Of a stretch of DNA of 64,000 nucleotides, positions 8,469 through 16,838 are shown piece after piece. The notes under the pieces are model-generated. The model made no database searches and was not told the origin of the DNA. It was given only the letters and a program-made list of their open reading frames with translations. The stretch spans positions 186,001 to 250,000 of the forward strand of contig JAQWPT010000011.1 in the NCBI GenBank assembly GCA_029245245.1. The letters are read 5' to 3'. The stretch's first letter is position 1. Every line of letters begins with the position of its first letter. Source of the DNA: Phycisphaerales bacterium (GTDB lineage Bacteria > Planctomycetota > Phycisphaerae > Phycisphaerales > SM1A02). A program made the translations under genes and the position numbers.

Positions 8469-8894
8469 ATGATCGAAGGAGTCACCAATGGACTTGACCT
8501 TCCAGTTCTGGAACGTGTGATCCAATTCGCGGCACGCCGGCAGGACATCATTGTCAACAACATCGCCAACATCTCGACTCCGGATTTCCGGCCCGTAGAC
8601 GTGTCCACGAGTGATTTTCAGGCCCAACTGGGAGATGCCATCGATCAGCGGCGTGGAAGCGGTGGGGGCGATCTCCCGATGCAGAGCACCCGGGAAGTGC
8701 AGGTCACCGAAGGTGGCCTGCAGTTGAATCCGGGACCCTCGGGAGACAACTTGCTGTTCCATGACGGAAATGACCGCGATCTGGAACGAATCATGCAGGA
8801 CCTCGTACAGAACTTTCTTGTATTCCGGACGACCTCCGAACTGCTCCAGAACCGGTTCGACATTCTGAATACGGCCATCAGAGGACGCATCTGA
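8469..8894 (+). CDS. flgB: Flagellar basal-body rod protein FlgB
   Basis: The 141-residue protein has the FlgB pattern: an N-terminal helix with RQDIIVNNIANISTPDFRPVDV, the rod/hook-family NNIAN-T motif (residues about 28-42), and a C-terminal helix ending LVQNFLVFRTTSELLQNRFD. FlgB is the proximal rod protein at the base of the flagellar drive shaft in the periplasm and is exported by the flagellar type III system without a cleaved signal. It leads flgC after 2 nt. A sigma-54 promoter candidate lies 33 nt upstream, so the rod genes seem to start their own transcript just after the regulator gene. Confidence 0.93.
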   Translation: MIEGVTNGLDLPVLERVIQFAARRQDIIVNNIANISTPDFRPVDVSTSDFQAQLGDAIDQRRGSGGGDLPMQSTREVQVTEGGLQLNPGPSGDNLLFHDGNDRDLERIMQDLVQNFLVFRTTSELLQNRFDILNTAIRGRI

Positions 8895-8896
8895 TC

Positions 8897-9301
8897 ATGT
8901 TTGAAGCACTTGATATCTCGGTTTCAGGCCTCGTCAGCCAGCGAGATCGCATGACGGCGATCTCAGGCAACCTGGCCAACTTTCAGACGATTCTCAACGA
9001 GGCGGGTGAATACGCACCGTACCAGCGTCGAATCCCCATCTTCGCTCAGGGAGATCCCTCAACGGGCTCACCCCTTGGCGTGCACCTGGCTGAAATCGCC
9101 ATGGATGAGGGAGAGTTCATGCAGCGTTATGAGCCGGACAATCCATTTGCCGATGCCGCTGGGTACGTGGGCTATCCCAACATCTCCGTGACCACCGAGA
9201 TGATGAACGCGATGGAGGCGGCCAGGGCCTATGAGGCAAACATTACGGCCTCGGAGGCCACGAAGTCGATGTACAGTATTGCGCTGGAACTGCTCGGCTG
9301 A
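8897..9301 (+). CDS. flgC: Flagellar basal-body rod protein FlgC
   Basis: The 134-residue product shows the FlgC layout. The N terminus (MFEALDISVSGLVSQRDRMT, then ISGNLANFQT) corresponds to the AISGSNIAN-type rod motif, and the C-terminal helix (EMMNAMEAARAYEANITASE) is typical of FlgC. FlgC stacks on FlgB in the proximal rod. The gene follows flgB after 2 nt and precedes fliE by 34 nt, the usual flgB-flgC-fliE order. The NFQT segment replaces the more usual NxNT, which is within family variation. Confidence 0.92.
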   Translation: MFEALDISVSGLVSQRDRMTAISGNLANFQTILNEAGEYAPYQRRIPIFAQGDPSTGSPLGVHLAEIAMDEGEFMQRYEPDNPFADAAGYVGYPNISVTTEMMNAMEAARAYEANITASEATKSMYSIALELLG

Positions 9302-9335
9302 GCCGGGTCCCCCCTGCATGAGGTGATGTGACGCC

Positions 9336-9647
9336 ATGCCCGATCCACTTGGACTGATTGGAGATCCAAACGCCCTGCACGGGGCCAAGGGGCTCCCTGC
9401 GTCCGCCGGTCCCAACCGGCCGGGTGATCCCGCTTTCGGCAACCTCCTCAAGGAGGAGATCGGTCGGGTCAACGTCCTCCAGCAGGACGCGCAGGTGGCG
9501 GCGGAGGACTTCGCCGCCGGACGACGTGACGATATCGAGGGCGTGCTCATTGCGGCACGCAAGGCTGATACTGCTTTCCGGATGCTGCTCCAGGTCCGTA
9601 ACAAGGTTCTGGATGCCTACGAGGAGGTCAAGCAGCTCCGCGTGTAA
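9336..9647 (+). CDS. fliE: Flagellar hook-basal body complex protein FliE
   Basis: The 103-residue protein ends with the FliE C-terminal helix pattern: KADTAFRMLLQVRNKVLDAY, followed by EEVKQLRV. An upstream helix has the VNVLQQDAQVAAEDFAAGR region. FliE links the MS ring (FliF) to the proximal rod and is the first rod component exported. The proline- and glycine-rich first 35 residues are probably disordered. It sits between flgC and fliF as in most flagellar clusters. Confidence 0.9.
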   Translation: MPDPLGLIGDPNALHGAKGLPASAGPNRPGDPAFGNLLKEEIGRVNVLQQDAQVAAEDFAAGRRDDIEGVLIAARKADTAFRMLLQVRNKVLDAYEEVKQLRV

Positions 9648-9740
9648 TGAAACCGGCTTGATCCTTCCCGAGACCAGGATGGTCGAGAGGGGGGGATACT
9701 GACAAGCCTTGAATCGACCCCAGGCATGGAGGCCAGGCGG

Positions 9741-11381
9741 ATGAATTCGATTCGAACGATGCTCCATGGATCATGGGAGCACATTCGAGAACTGTCAGCC
9801 AACACCAAGCTGTTCATCGGCTCGGTTGTTGTCATTCTCGCCATGGTGCTGTTCCTGGTCTCGCTGTACGCGGGCCAGTCGAGCATGGCGCCGCTGCCGG
9901 TCAGTCTGAACACGGAAAGCCGGGCCCGCACCATCAGTTACCTGGCCCAGTCAGGCATCGAATACAAGGAAGATCGCGGGGCAATCCTGGTTCCGGTCGC
10001 GGACCGTGACCGGGTGGTCAGCGGGATGAGCGAGCAGGCAATCATCACGCCCGATCAGATTGATTTCGATTCCATGGTCAAGGATGAAAGCCTGTTCCTC
10101 ACCAAGGGGCAGTACCGCACCCGGACCCGCGTGGCGACGCAGAACGTGCTGGCCCGGATGATCGGCCAGATGGCGAATGTCCGGTCCGCAACCGTCGTCA
10201 TCAGTGGTGGCGACGAAACGGTCGGCATCGGTCGGGCATTCATACCTCGCACGGCATCGGTCACGGTGCTGACGGCTGCCGATGGACTGGCTCAGCCGTC
10301 GGTCGACTCGATCGCACGCATGGTGGCGGGAGCCACCCACGGCGTGAAGACGGAATCCGTAGCGGTCATCGATGCACGGACCGGCCGATCGTTCTCCGCA
10401 CGCGGAGACGATTCGATGGCGCTGACCCGGAACATGGACATCAAGTTGGCTGCAGAGAAGCACTCCAAGTCCACGCTTGCCGAGGCACTCGGGTACATCT
10501 CGGGAGTCCGCATCTCCGTCAACGCAGTCGTCGATACCCGTGAGACGGTTCGTGAAGTCAGAACCTTCGATGATCCGAAGCATGGTGTCACCAGCGAAGC
10601 GTTCGAAGAGTCGGTGCAGTCCCAGGCCGCTGGCGGCATGGAGCCGGGCATGCGTGCCAACACCGGCTTCCGGGTGGCCACGGGGTCACGAAGTCCCGGC
10701 CGGGTCAACAAGGAGACACGCGAAGAAACGAGCCAGGTTCCGGCGTTTGGCAGTGCCACGGACCGGATTCTCGATGCCGGTGGGTACGCACTGAAGATCA
10801 ACGCCAGCGTCGGCGTACCACGCAGTTATTTCCAGGGGCTGTACGCCTCAGAGTACGAAGGCCAGTCACTGGATCCGATCGTCTTCGATGAACTGGTGGA
10901 ATCCACCTTGGTGGAGATCAGCGAACAGATCCGGCCACTGGTGGATACGACGGCGGTTGACGGAGGACAGGCGGGGGACATCACGGTCAGCATGTTCACG
11001 GTTGTTCCCGAGATCCGCTCCACGAGCATCGGGGAGGAAGCGGGCTGGGCGACGCAGTTGGCCGACGGAGACATGGTCGGGACCATCGGTCTCGGTTCAC
11101 TTGTCGTGCTGTGCCTGGGCCTCATGTTCCTGATGCTGCGACGATCCTCACCACGGCCACTGCACGATCCAGCCCTTGATGCGGAAGTCGAGATCCCGCG
11201 GGGGATCGATGTCGAACTCATCGACGAGGTGGAGGATTCGCAGGTGGTCCTGGAAGGGATCGAGGTCGGAGATGAAATGGTTCGTCGATCGGTGATGCTC
11301 GAACAGATCAAGGAGTCCGTTCAGTCCAGCCCGGAAGAGGTCGCTCACGTCCTCCGCCGCTGGGTACGGACAGAGGGGTAG
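9741..11381 (+). CDS. fliF: Flagellar MS-ring protein FliF
   Basis: ATG 9741 (MNSIRTMLHGSWEHIREL) is preferred over the in-frame ATG 9726. The 546-residue protein has an N-terminal transmembrane helix near residues 25-46 (FIGSVVVILAMVLFLVSLYA) and a large periplasmic ring-building region with YscJ/FliF motifs (PLPVSLNTESRARTISYLAQ). A second helix lies near 453-473, and the C-terminal cytoplasmic tail binds FliG. Length is typical of the family. It forms the membrane ring on which the export gate and rotor assemble, and it is followed by fliG after 8 nt. A TM-proximal Met/Leu-rich stretch (LCLGLMFLMLRR) precedes the acidic tail. Confidence 0.93.
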   Translation: MNSIRTMLHGSWEHIRELSANTKLFIGSVVVILAMVLFLVSLYAGQSSMAPLPVSLNTESRARTISYLAQSGIEYKEDRGAILVPVADRDRVVSGMSEQAIITPDQIDFDSMVKDESLFLTKGQYRTRTRVATQNVLARMIGQMANVRSATVVISGGDETVGIGRAFIPRTASVTVLTAADGLAQPSVDSIARMVAGATHGVKTESVAVIDARTGRSFSARGDDSMALTRNMDIKLAAEKHSKSTLAEALGYISGVRISVNAVVDTRETVREVRTFDDPKHGVTSEAFEESVQSQAAGGMEPGMRANTGFRVATGSRSPGRVNKETREETSQVPAFGSATDRILDAGGYALKINASVGVPRSYFQGLYASEYEGQSLDPIVFDELVESTLVEISEQIRPLVDTTAVDGGQAGDITVSMFTVVPEIRSTSIGEEAGWATQLADGDMVGTIGLGSLVVLCLGLMFLMLRRSSPRPLHDPALDAEVEIPRGIDVELIDEVEDSQVVLEGIEVGDEMVRRSVMLEQIKESVQSSPEEVAHVLRRWVRTEG

Positions 11382-11389
11382 AAACCTGC

Positions 11390-12430
11390 ATGTCATTTCG
11401 AATCGGCCAGAAACTGCCCGAGAAACTCGAGGACATCGATGGTGTCGTCAAGTCCGCCATCCTGCTCCTGAGCCTGGATGAGACATCCGCATCGAACCTG
11501 CTTCGCTGCCTCCCGCATGACGTTGTCCAGGAAGTGACAGCGGCACTGGCCACCCTCGAAGAAGTTCCCAATGAACTCATCGAGGGGGTGATCGAAGAGT
11601 TCTACAACCTGCAACTCGCCAACCGGTACGTACGGGAAGGCGGGCTCGAATACGCCAAGCGGTTGCTGCGGGAATCACTCGACCCGGAACGGGCGGCCCA
11701 CATCATCGGGCAAATTGAAACCCAGGTGCAGCGTACTCCGTTCAGTTTCCTCCAGCGTGTGGAGGCGGAGACGCTCCTCACGTTCATCCAGGACGAGCAC
11801 CCCCAGACCATCGCCTTGATCGTCAGTCACCTGGGGCATTCGAGGGCATCGGAGATCCTCGTGGGCCTGCCGGAGGACAAGCAGGTCGAGGTGGTCCGAC
11901 GGGTCGCGAACATGGACCAGACCAACCCGGACATCGTTCAGGAGGTCGAGGCCGGTCTCGAGGATCGGTTGTCGAACATGCTGGCAAGTTCTTCGGAACG
12001 CGTTGGTGGAATCGAGACGGTGGCCGAAGTATTGAACCTCTGCGATCGAACTACCGAGAAGAAGATCATGGACGACATGGAGCACGACGATCCCAGTCTC
12101 GTTGAGGAGATTCGTCGACTCATGTTCGTCTTCGAGGACATCATTCATGTCGACAACAAGGGCATCCAGAGCGTCCTGCGTGAGATCGACAACAGCGAAC
12201 TCGCACTGTCCCTGAAGACGGCTTCGGACGAACTGAAGGACATCGTCTTCTCGAACATGTCCACCCGTGCCTCCGACCTGATCATCGAGGACATGGAATA
12301 CATGGGTCCGGTTCGACTCACGGACGTGGAGTCGGCCCAGCAGCGCATCGTCGATGTCGTGCGCCGGCTCGAGGATGCCGGGGAACTGGTCATCACGAGT
12401 CGAGGCGGCGAATCGGAACTCGTCGTATGA
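11390..12430 (+). CDS. fliG: Flagellar motor switch protein FliG
   Basis: The 346-residue protein has the three FliG domains. The N-terminal FliF-binding domain includes AILLLSLDETSASNLLRCLP. The middle domain has the hydrophobic-patch region EHPQTIALIVSHLGHSRASE (the EHPQ motif). The C-terminal domain includes LVEEIRRLMFVFEDIIHVDN and IQSVLREIDNSELALSLKTA, the charged helix region that meets the stator. FliG is the torque-generating rotor protein on the cytoplasmic face of the MS ring. It follows fliF after 8 nt, and fliH starts 7 nt after its stop. Confidence 0.95.
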   Translation: MSFRIGQKLPEKLEDIDGVVKSAILLLSLDETSASNLLRCLPHDVVQEVTAALATLEEVPNELIEGVIEEFYNLQLANRYVREGGLEYAKRLLRESLDPERAAHIIGQIETQVQRTPFSFLQRVEAETLLTFIQDEHPQTIALIVSHLGHSRASEILVGLPEDKQVEVVRRVANMDQTNPDIVQEVEAGLEDRLSNMLASSSERVGGIETVAEVLNLCDRTTEKKIMDDMEHDDPSLVEEIRRLMFVFEDIIHVDNKGIQSVLREIDNSELALSLKTASDELKDIVFSNMSTRASDLIIEDMEYMGPVRLTDVESAQQRIVDVVRRLEDAGELVITSRGGESELVV

Positions 12431-12437
12431 GCGTGGC

Positions 12438-13160
12438 ATGACGATCATCAAGCAGAACCAGGTCGACATGGGCGATCACAGGCTTGCCTCGATCGAGATC
12501 GAGGATTTCGATCGTCGAGCCGAGACGCTGATTTCCACGGCGCAGGAGGCGGCACAGCAAATCATCGAAGCCGCCCGAGCCGAGGCAGCTCGGCTCCTGG
12601 AGGAATCCCGGACGGCGGGATGGGAAGCAGGCCATGCTTCCGGTACCACCGAGGGTGAGGCCCAGGGGCGTGAGCAGGCGCAGCAGGAACACAGTGTGCA
12701 GGTCGAGGCGATCGTCACATCCTGGTCGGCCATGCTGGAACAGTGGCAGGCGGACCGCGCAGCGATGTTCCGCTCCGCCGAACAGGATGTACTTGCCATG
12801 GCCGTGCAACTGGCGGAGCAGATCGTGCACCGTACGACCCTGGCGGACCCCGGAGTTGTCCGTGACCAGTTGCAGTCGGCACTGGGCCTCGTGCGGCATG
12901 CCTCGGATGTGCAGATCGTCATCAATCCCCGGGACCAGCCGCTCGTCGAGGAACTGCTTGAGGAACTCGTGGCATCGTTCTCCAACTGCAACGACGTCTC
13001 GATCCAGGTGGATCCGACTCTTGCACCGGGTGGATGCCGGTTGGAACTTGAGGGTGGGTCCATCGACGCAACCCTCGAAACGCAGTTGCAACGCATGGCG
13101 AGCCTGTTGCTGATGAATGAATCCGACGACCAGGTGGTGTCTCATGACCCCCGTTCTTGA
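12438..13160 (+). CDS. fliH: Flagellar assembly protein FliH
   Basis: From ATG 12438 the product is 240 residues. It has a helical, Ala/Glu/Gln-rich central region (AQEAAQQIIEAARAEAARLL) and a C-terminal domain (residues about 130-235) of FliH/YscL type with VLAMAVQLAEQIVHRTTLAD and a VQIVINPRDQPLVEEL segment. FliH holds the export ATPase FliI in check and docks it to the C ring. The gene lies between fliG and fliI and overlaps fliI by 17 nt, which suggests coupled synthesis of the two partners. Confidence 0.88.
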   Translation: MTIIKQNQVDMGDHRLASIEIEDFDRRAETLISTAQEAAQQIIEAARAEAARLLEESRTAGWEAGHASGTTEGEAQGREQAQQEHSVQVEAIVTSWSAMLEQWQADRAAMFRSAEQDVLAMAVQLAEQIVHRTTLADPGVVRDQLQSALGLVRHASDVQIVINPRDQPLVEELLEELVASFSNCNDVSIQVDPTLAPGGCRLELEGGSIDATLETQLQRMASLLLMNESDDQVVSHDPRS

Positions 13161-14502
13161 ACAGCCCACCAGGCGGATCGACCCCCTGCAACTGCTGGGA
13201 ATCGAAGGGTCGGTCGTGTCGGTCCAAGGGCTTTCCCTTCGGGTCCGACACCTGCCGCTGCCGCTTGGTTCACTCGTCGAACTGGAACGACCCGGGTATG
13301 GCAGCGCCCAGGGTGAAGTGGTCGGCTTTGACGACTCCAACGCGATCGTGATGCTCTACGACCATGTTGAAGGGATCCAGCCCGGGTGCCGGGTACATGC
13401 CAGGCCGGATGCGGCGCAGGTTCAGGTCGGCCCAGGCATGCTTGGTCGCGTGGTTGACGCGTTGGGAAATCCGGTGGACGGGCGTGGTCCGATCAATGAT
13501 GTCGCCTGGCATTCCCTGTCCGGTGCAAATGTGCCTCCGATGGAGCGGGCCGTCATCGATACGCCACTGCCTACGGGTGTCCGTTGCATCGACAGTCTGC
13601 TGACAATCGGTCGCGGCCAGCGTATCGGCATCTTCTCACCACCCGGGGTCGGCAAGTCGACCCTTTTGTCCTCCATCACCAGGGCCACCTCCGCCGATGC
13701 GATCGTGATCGCACTCGTCGGCGAGCGGGGGCGTGAAGCAGCCGAGTTCGTCGATCGAACCCTCGGTGAAGCGGGACGAGAACGAACGGTCGTCGTGGTT
13801 TCGACTGGTGATGAATCCCCGCTGAGGCGGGTCCGTGCCACGCGGCTGGCCATGGCGGCAGCGGAGTCCCTGCGTGACGCGGGAGCCCACGTCCTGTTCT
13901 GCATGGATTCTCTGACCCGTCACGCCCATGCCCTGCGACAGGTTGGACTTGCATCCGGTGAACATCCTGCAACACGCGGCTACCCACCATCGGTGTTCGC
14001 CCAACTTCCACGCCTGATCGAGCGTGCCGGCGCCGTTCGTGGTGGTGGTTCCGTGACAGGGCTCTACACGGTGCTCGTGGAAGGGGATGATCTTGCGGAG
14101 CCCGTGACCGATGCGGCACTCGGCGTGCTCGATGGACACCTCATTCTCTCGAGCGCGATGGCTGCCCGTGGACACTACCCGGCGATCGACCCGCTCGCAT
14201 CAGTGTCCAGGCTTGCCGACCAGGTGAGTGACGACAACCATGCAGCCGCACGCCGTGAAGTGTTGAAGCTGCTGGCGGCATGGTCGGAGGTTGAAGACCT
14301 CGTGACCATTGGGGCCTACACCAGGGGGTCCAGTCTCCACAGTGACATCGCGATCGAGATGCAACCAGTGATCATGGAATTCCTCGCCCAGGTGCATGAC
14401 GCATCCGTTTCCTTCCCGGAGACCTGCCGCGGATTGGTGAACCTGGCGACGACGGCCTTGCAGATGCACCAGCAGTCGACTGCCGCAGGAGGCGCATCGT
14501 GA
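13144..14502 (+). CDS. fliI: Flagellum-specific export ATPase FliI
   Basis: ATG 13144 follows an AGGTGGTG ribosome site inside the end of fliH. The 452-residue protein has the FliI/F1-beta fold: a beta-barrel N-terminal domain, a P-loop PPGVGKST near residue 166, the family segment VGERGREAAEFVDRTLGEAG, Walker B LFCMDSLTRHAHALRQVGLA and the GGSVTGLYTVLVEGDDL region. It powers unfolding and release of export substrates at the flagellar type III gate. Its stop overlaps the fliJ start. Confidence 0.95.
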   Translation: MTPVLEQPTRRIDPLQLLGIEGSVVSVQGLSLRVRHLPLPLGSLVELERPGYGSAQGEVVGFDDSNAIVMLYDHVEGIQPGCRVHARPDAAQVQVGPGMLGRVVDALGNPVDGRGPINDVAWHSLSGANVPPMERAVIDTPLPTGVRCIDSLLTIGRGQRIGIFSPPGVGKSTLLSSITRATSADAIVIALVGERGREAAEFVDRTLGEAGRERTVVVVSTGDESPLRRVRATRLAMAAAESLRDAGAHVLFCMDSLTRHAHALRQVGLASGEHPATRGYPPSVFAQLPRLIERAGAVRGGGSVTGLYTVLVEGDDLAEPVTDAALGVLDGHLILSSAMAARGHYPAIDPLASVSRLADQVSDDNHAAARREVLKLLAAWSEVEDLVTIGAYTRGSSLHSDIAIEMQPVIMEFLAQVHDASVSFPETCRGLVNLATTALQMHQQSTAAGGAS

Positions 14503-14948
14503 TGTCCTTCGTATTCAACTACCAGGCTGTTCTCGAGGCTCGGGCCGCTGAGGAAGCGGCCAGCGAACAGGCCATCGGCCCTCTCGTGTCCCGGCGGAAC
14601 ACGCTGGAGTCCGAGTTGATCGAGCATCGGCAGTACCTGGAATCAAATCGACACCTGACTCGATCACAGCTGGTCGGGGACATCGACATCAACGTCCTGC
14701 GTTCCTATGCCGGGCAATCCGTCCAGGCGATGCGTCGCATCCGTTCGCTGCTGCTGGAGATGTCGGAACTCCACGGAGTCATGGAAACGGCGAAGGAAGA
14801 GTGGATGGAGTGTCGTCGGCGTCGTCGGAGCATCGAGTGCCTGCGTGATCGAGCGTTGGCGTCATGGAATCGCCAGCGAAAGCGAATGGAGATCCGTGAA
14901 CAGGATGACCTCGTGTCCACACGGGCATCACGGGAGTTGCAGGCATGA
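14502..14948 (+). CDS. fliJ: Flagellar export protein FliJ
   Basis: The 148-residue protein is a two-helix coiled coil with the FliJ N-terminal pattern FVFNYQAVLEARAAEEA. FliJ is the stalk inside the FliI hexamer and cycles chaperones. Two starts are possible, GTG 14499 or ATG 14502. AGGAGG at 14487-14492 suits either, and ATG 14502 overlaps the fliI stop by one base. Heavy Arg content in the second helix (ECRRRRRSIECLRDRALASW) is noticeable but fits the family. Confidence 0.8.
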   Translation: MSFVFNYQAVLEARAAEEAASEQAIGPLVSRRNTLESELIEHRQYLESNRHLTRSQLVGDIDINVLRSYAGQSVQAMRRIRSLLLEMSELHGVMETAKEEWMECRRRRRSIECLRDRALASWNRQRKRMEIREQDDLVSTRASRELQA

Positions 14949-15655
14949 AACGAACATGGAACATCGTCAGTTTTCTGGCCATCGTGAACCTGTTGACCAT
15001 TCTGCTGCTCATCGCCTGGATGTGGCAGACGGAACGGCTGACCGAAGAACGAATCAGCTCGCTTCGCACCTGGGTCATGTCGCCGCCGGGGGCCGATGTC
15101 CCGGCAGCGATGGATTCGTCGGTTGAAGAGGACATCGAATCCCAGGATGCGATGATCGGTCTCAGCAGCCAGCAGCGTCTGGAGTGGCTTGAGCACTGGC
15201 GCATGCAGAGTGAACAGCGATTGCAGAGTCTCGTGGACGAGGCCGAGCGCCGAAGCCTGGAGGTTCAATCACGCCTGACGGACCTGGAACTCCAGCGGCA
15301 GGAACTGGCGGCACGTGAGCAGGCCATCGACGACCTGGCGACCTCCCAGGCGGCCCTGCAGGCGGACGAGGCCTTTCAGCGGACGGTTCTGCTCTACCAG
15401 TCGGCGCGGCCATCGACGGCCAAGGCCTGGTTGCTGGCCTTGATCGATGAGGGGCGGCTCCCACGAGCTGTGGAATACCTTTCGGCGATGGATGCACGAT
15501 CCGCTTCCAAGGTGCTTCAGGCCTTCAATACCGGAAACGAGATCAAGTTGGCAAAGCAGTTGCTGGAGTCCATGAGCGGGGCGCATCCGATCGCCACCGC
15601 CGAAGGACTGCCCAGCGATGCTCATGCCCACATCCAGCCCGGTTCCACCCCATGA
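14945..15655 (+). CDS. MotE/YlxF-like flagellar membrane protein
   Basis: The 236-residue protein starts in the last codons of fliJ (ATGA, 14945-14948). A single membrane helix lies near residues 8-27 (VSFLAIVNLLTILLLIAWMW), a coiled coil near 80-135, and a C-terminal helical domain (RPSTAKAWLLALIDEGRLPR; ARSASKVLQAFN) resembles the MgtE-N-like domain of MotE/YlxF. MotE-type proteins sit between fliJ and fliK in many clusters and help place the stator protein MotB. The context and architecture match. No motA or motB lies in the window. Identity at family level is inferred from these features. Confidence 0.65.
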   Translation: MKRTWNIVSFLAIVNLLTILLLIAWMWQTERLTEERISSLRTWVMSPPGADVPAAMDSSVEEDIESQDAMIGLSSQQRLEWLEHWRMQSEQRLQSLVDEAERRSLEVQSRLTDLELQRQELAAREQAIDDLATSQAALQADEAFQRTVLLYQSARPSTAKAWLLALIDEGRLPRAVEYLSAMDARSASKVLQAFNTGNEIKLAKQLLESMSGAHPIATAEGLPSDAHAHIQPGSTP

Positions 15656-16838
15656 GGGAGCCCCTGTTTCCTCACTGGAAACGGGGGTCAATGGCGTTCA
15701 AGACCCTCTGGATGGGGTTGATTCATTCCCCCCCGTGCTTGAGGGAATACACCCAGGCGTAACCCCGCCCAGGGTTGATCCCGTCGCGCACAACAATGCA
15801 GATGCTGCGCAAATCCTGCCCGAGGCACACGGTTCGGAGGCGGAGGCGGCTCCTCCAATCCGTCCTTGGCCGATCATGGATCCAGATTCGACATCCCGAA
15901 CCGATGCAACTGCCGGCACGGTGCATGAGCCCCAAGTGGCTGCTCCGCCGACCAAACTGCTGCAGGCGGCTTCGCCCGGCATGCCGGTTGAAGCCACCTT
16001 CAGGCCGCAGGTGCCAGTCAATGGCCAGAGGCTTGAGGTGGAATCGCCATCCACACCGAACACACCGAGCGGGCCGAAGGGGCCGAACGGGTCGACACCA
16101 GTCCCGGTCCCTTCAACCGTTTCCGTTGAGCGGAGCACCACGACCGTCGAACCAGGTTCCACGTCCACCAGGCACGGAGCAACACTGCCTGCGGGTGGAG
16201 AACTCCAGCGTGTCGAACTGGCCGTGCATGCGTCGCAGCAATCCGGGAATGACGCCCGTGTCCTGCTGGCTCCACCAACTGCGCCGACACTGGGTGGGGA
16301 GCAGGTGAGCCATGGTGCCGCACGTGGCGAGCACGCATCTGCTCCATCGGCGCCCAGGGCGGCTCCTCCGCCCCTCGGACGTGCTGCCAATCTCATGTCA
16401 TCGATGATGACCCTGGCCAACGGGTCCGGTGGCGTGGCCCGGTTGCGTCTCGATCCACCCCTGCTGGGAGAAGTCATCGTGCAGTTGACGGTGCATGCGA
16501 CCGGAGTGGACTGTTCACTTCAAGCCGCCCGATCCATCGGTGCGGAGGCACTGGTGAAGGAGTTGAGTTCACTGCGGACGGGGCTTGAAGCACGCGGACT
16601 GATCGTGGATCGCATGGTCGTGCATGGACCGCAGGGCATGCATGAATCGCCCTTGGAGCAGGAAGAGCCGGTGGATGCACGCCGGCAGGATGAAGATGAG
16701 CGGAACCAACAACATCGACATGGCCGCCGGAACCACCCGGTGGCAGAGCACGAAGACGAATCATGGCTATTTCAGGACATGCTGGCACTTGAACCAGGTC
16801 CTGACCATTCGACGACCGAAGGAGAACAGGTTTCATGA
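15618..16838 (+). CDS. fliK: Flagellar hook-length control protein FliK
   Basis: The 406-residue protein has a long, Pro/Ser/Thr/Gly-rich unstructured N-terminal part and a C-terminal Flg_hook (hook-length control) domain near residues 255-345, with GSGGVARLRLDPPLLGEVIV and LSSLRTGLEARGLIVDRMVV. This is the FliK ruler layout: the secreted disordered region measures hook length and the C domain switches export specificity. The start is uncertain (ATG 15618 or 15624, both inside the upstream gene). A hairpin follows at 15661-15686. The tail has a His/Arg-rich segment (QQHRHGRRNHP). Confidence 0.85.
   Translation: MLMPTSSPVPPHEGAPVSSLETGVNGVQDPLDGVDSFPPVLEGIHPGVTPPRVDPVAHNNADAAQILPEAHGSEAEAAPPIRPWPIMDPDSTSRTDATAGTVHEPQVAAPPTKLLQAASPGMPVEATFRPQVPVNGQRLEVESPSTPNTPSGPKGPNGSTPVPVPSTVSVERSTTTVEPGSTSTRHGATLPAGGELQRVELAVHASQQSGNDARVLLAPPTAPTLGGEQVSHGAARGEHASAPSAPRAAPPPLGRAANLMSSMMTLANGSGGVARLRLDPPLLGEVIVQLTVHATGVDCSLQAARSIGAEALVKELSSLRTGLEARGLIVDRMVVHGPQGMHESPLEQEEPVDARRQDEDERNQQHRHGRRNHPVAEHEDESWLFQDMLALEPGPDHSTTEGEQVS
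15661..15686 (+). promoter_or_regulatory. Hairpin inside the 5' end of fliK, just after the motE-like stop
   Basis: CCCC-T-GTTTCC (15661-15671) pairs with GGAAAC-GGGG (15677-15686): a 10-bp stem with one bulged T and a 5-nt loop, starting 6 nt after the upstream stop codon. It lies in the fliK coding frame and is not followed by a T tract. Confidence 0.45.
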
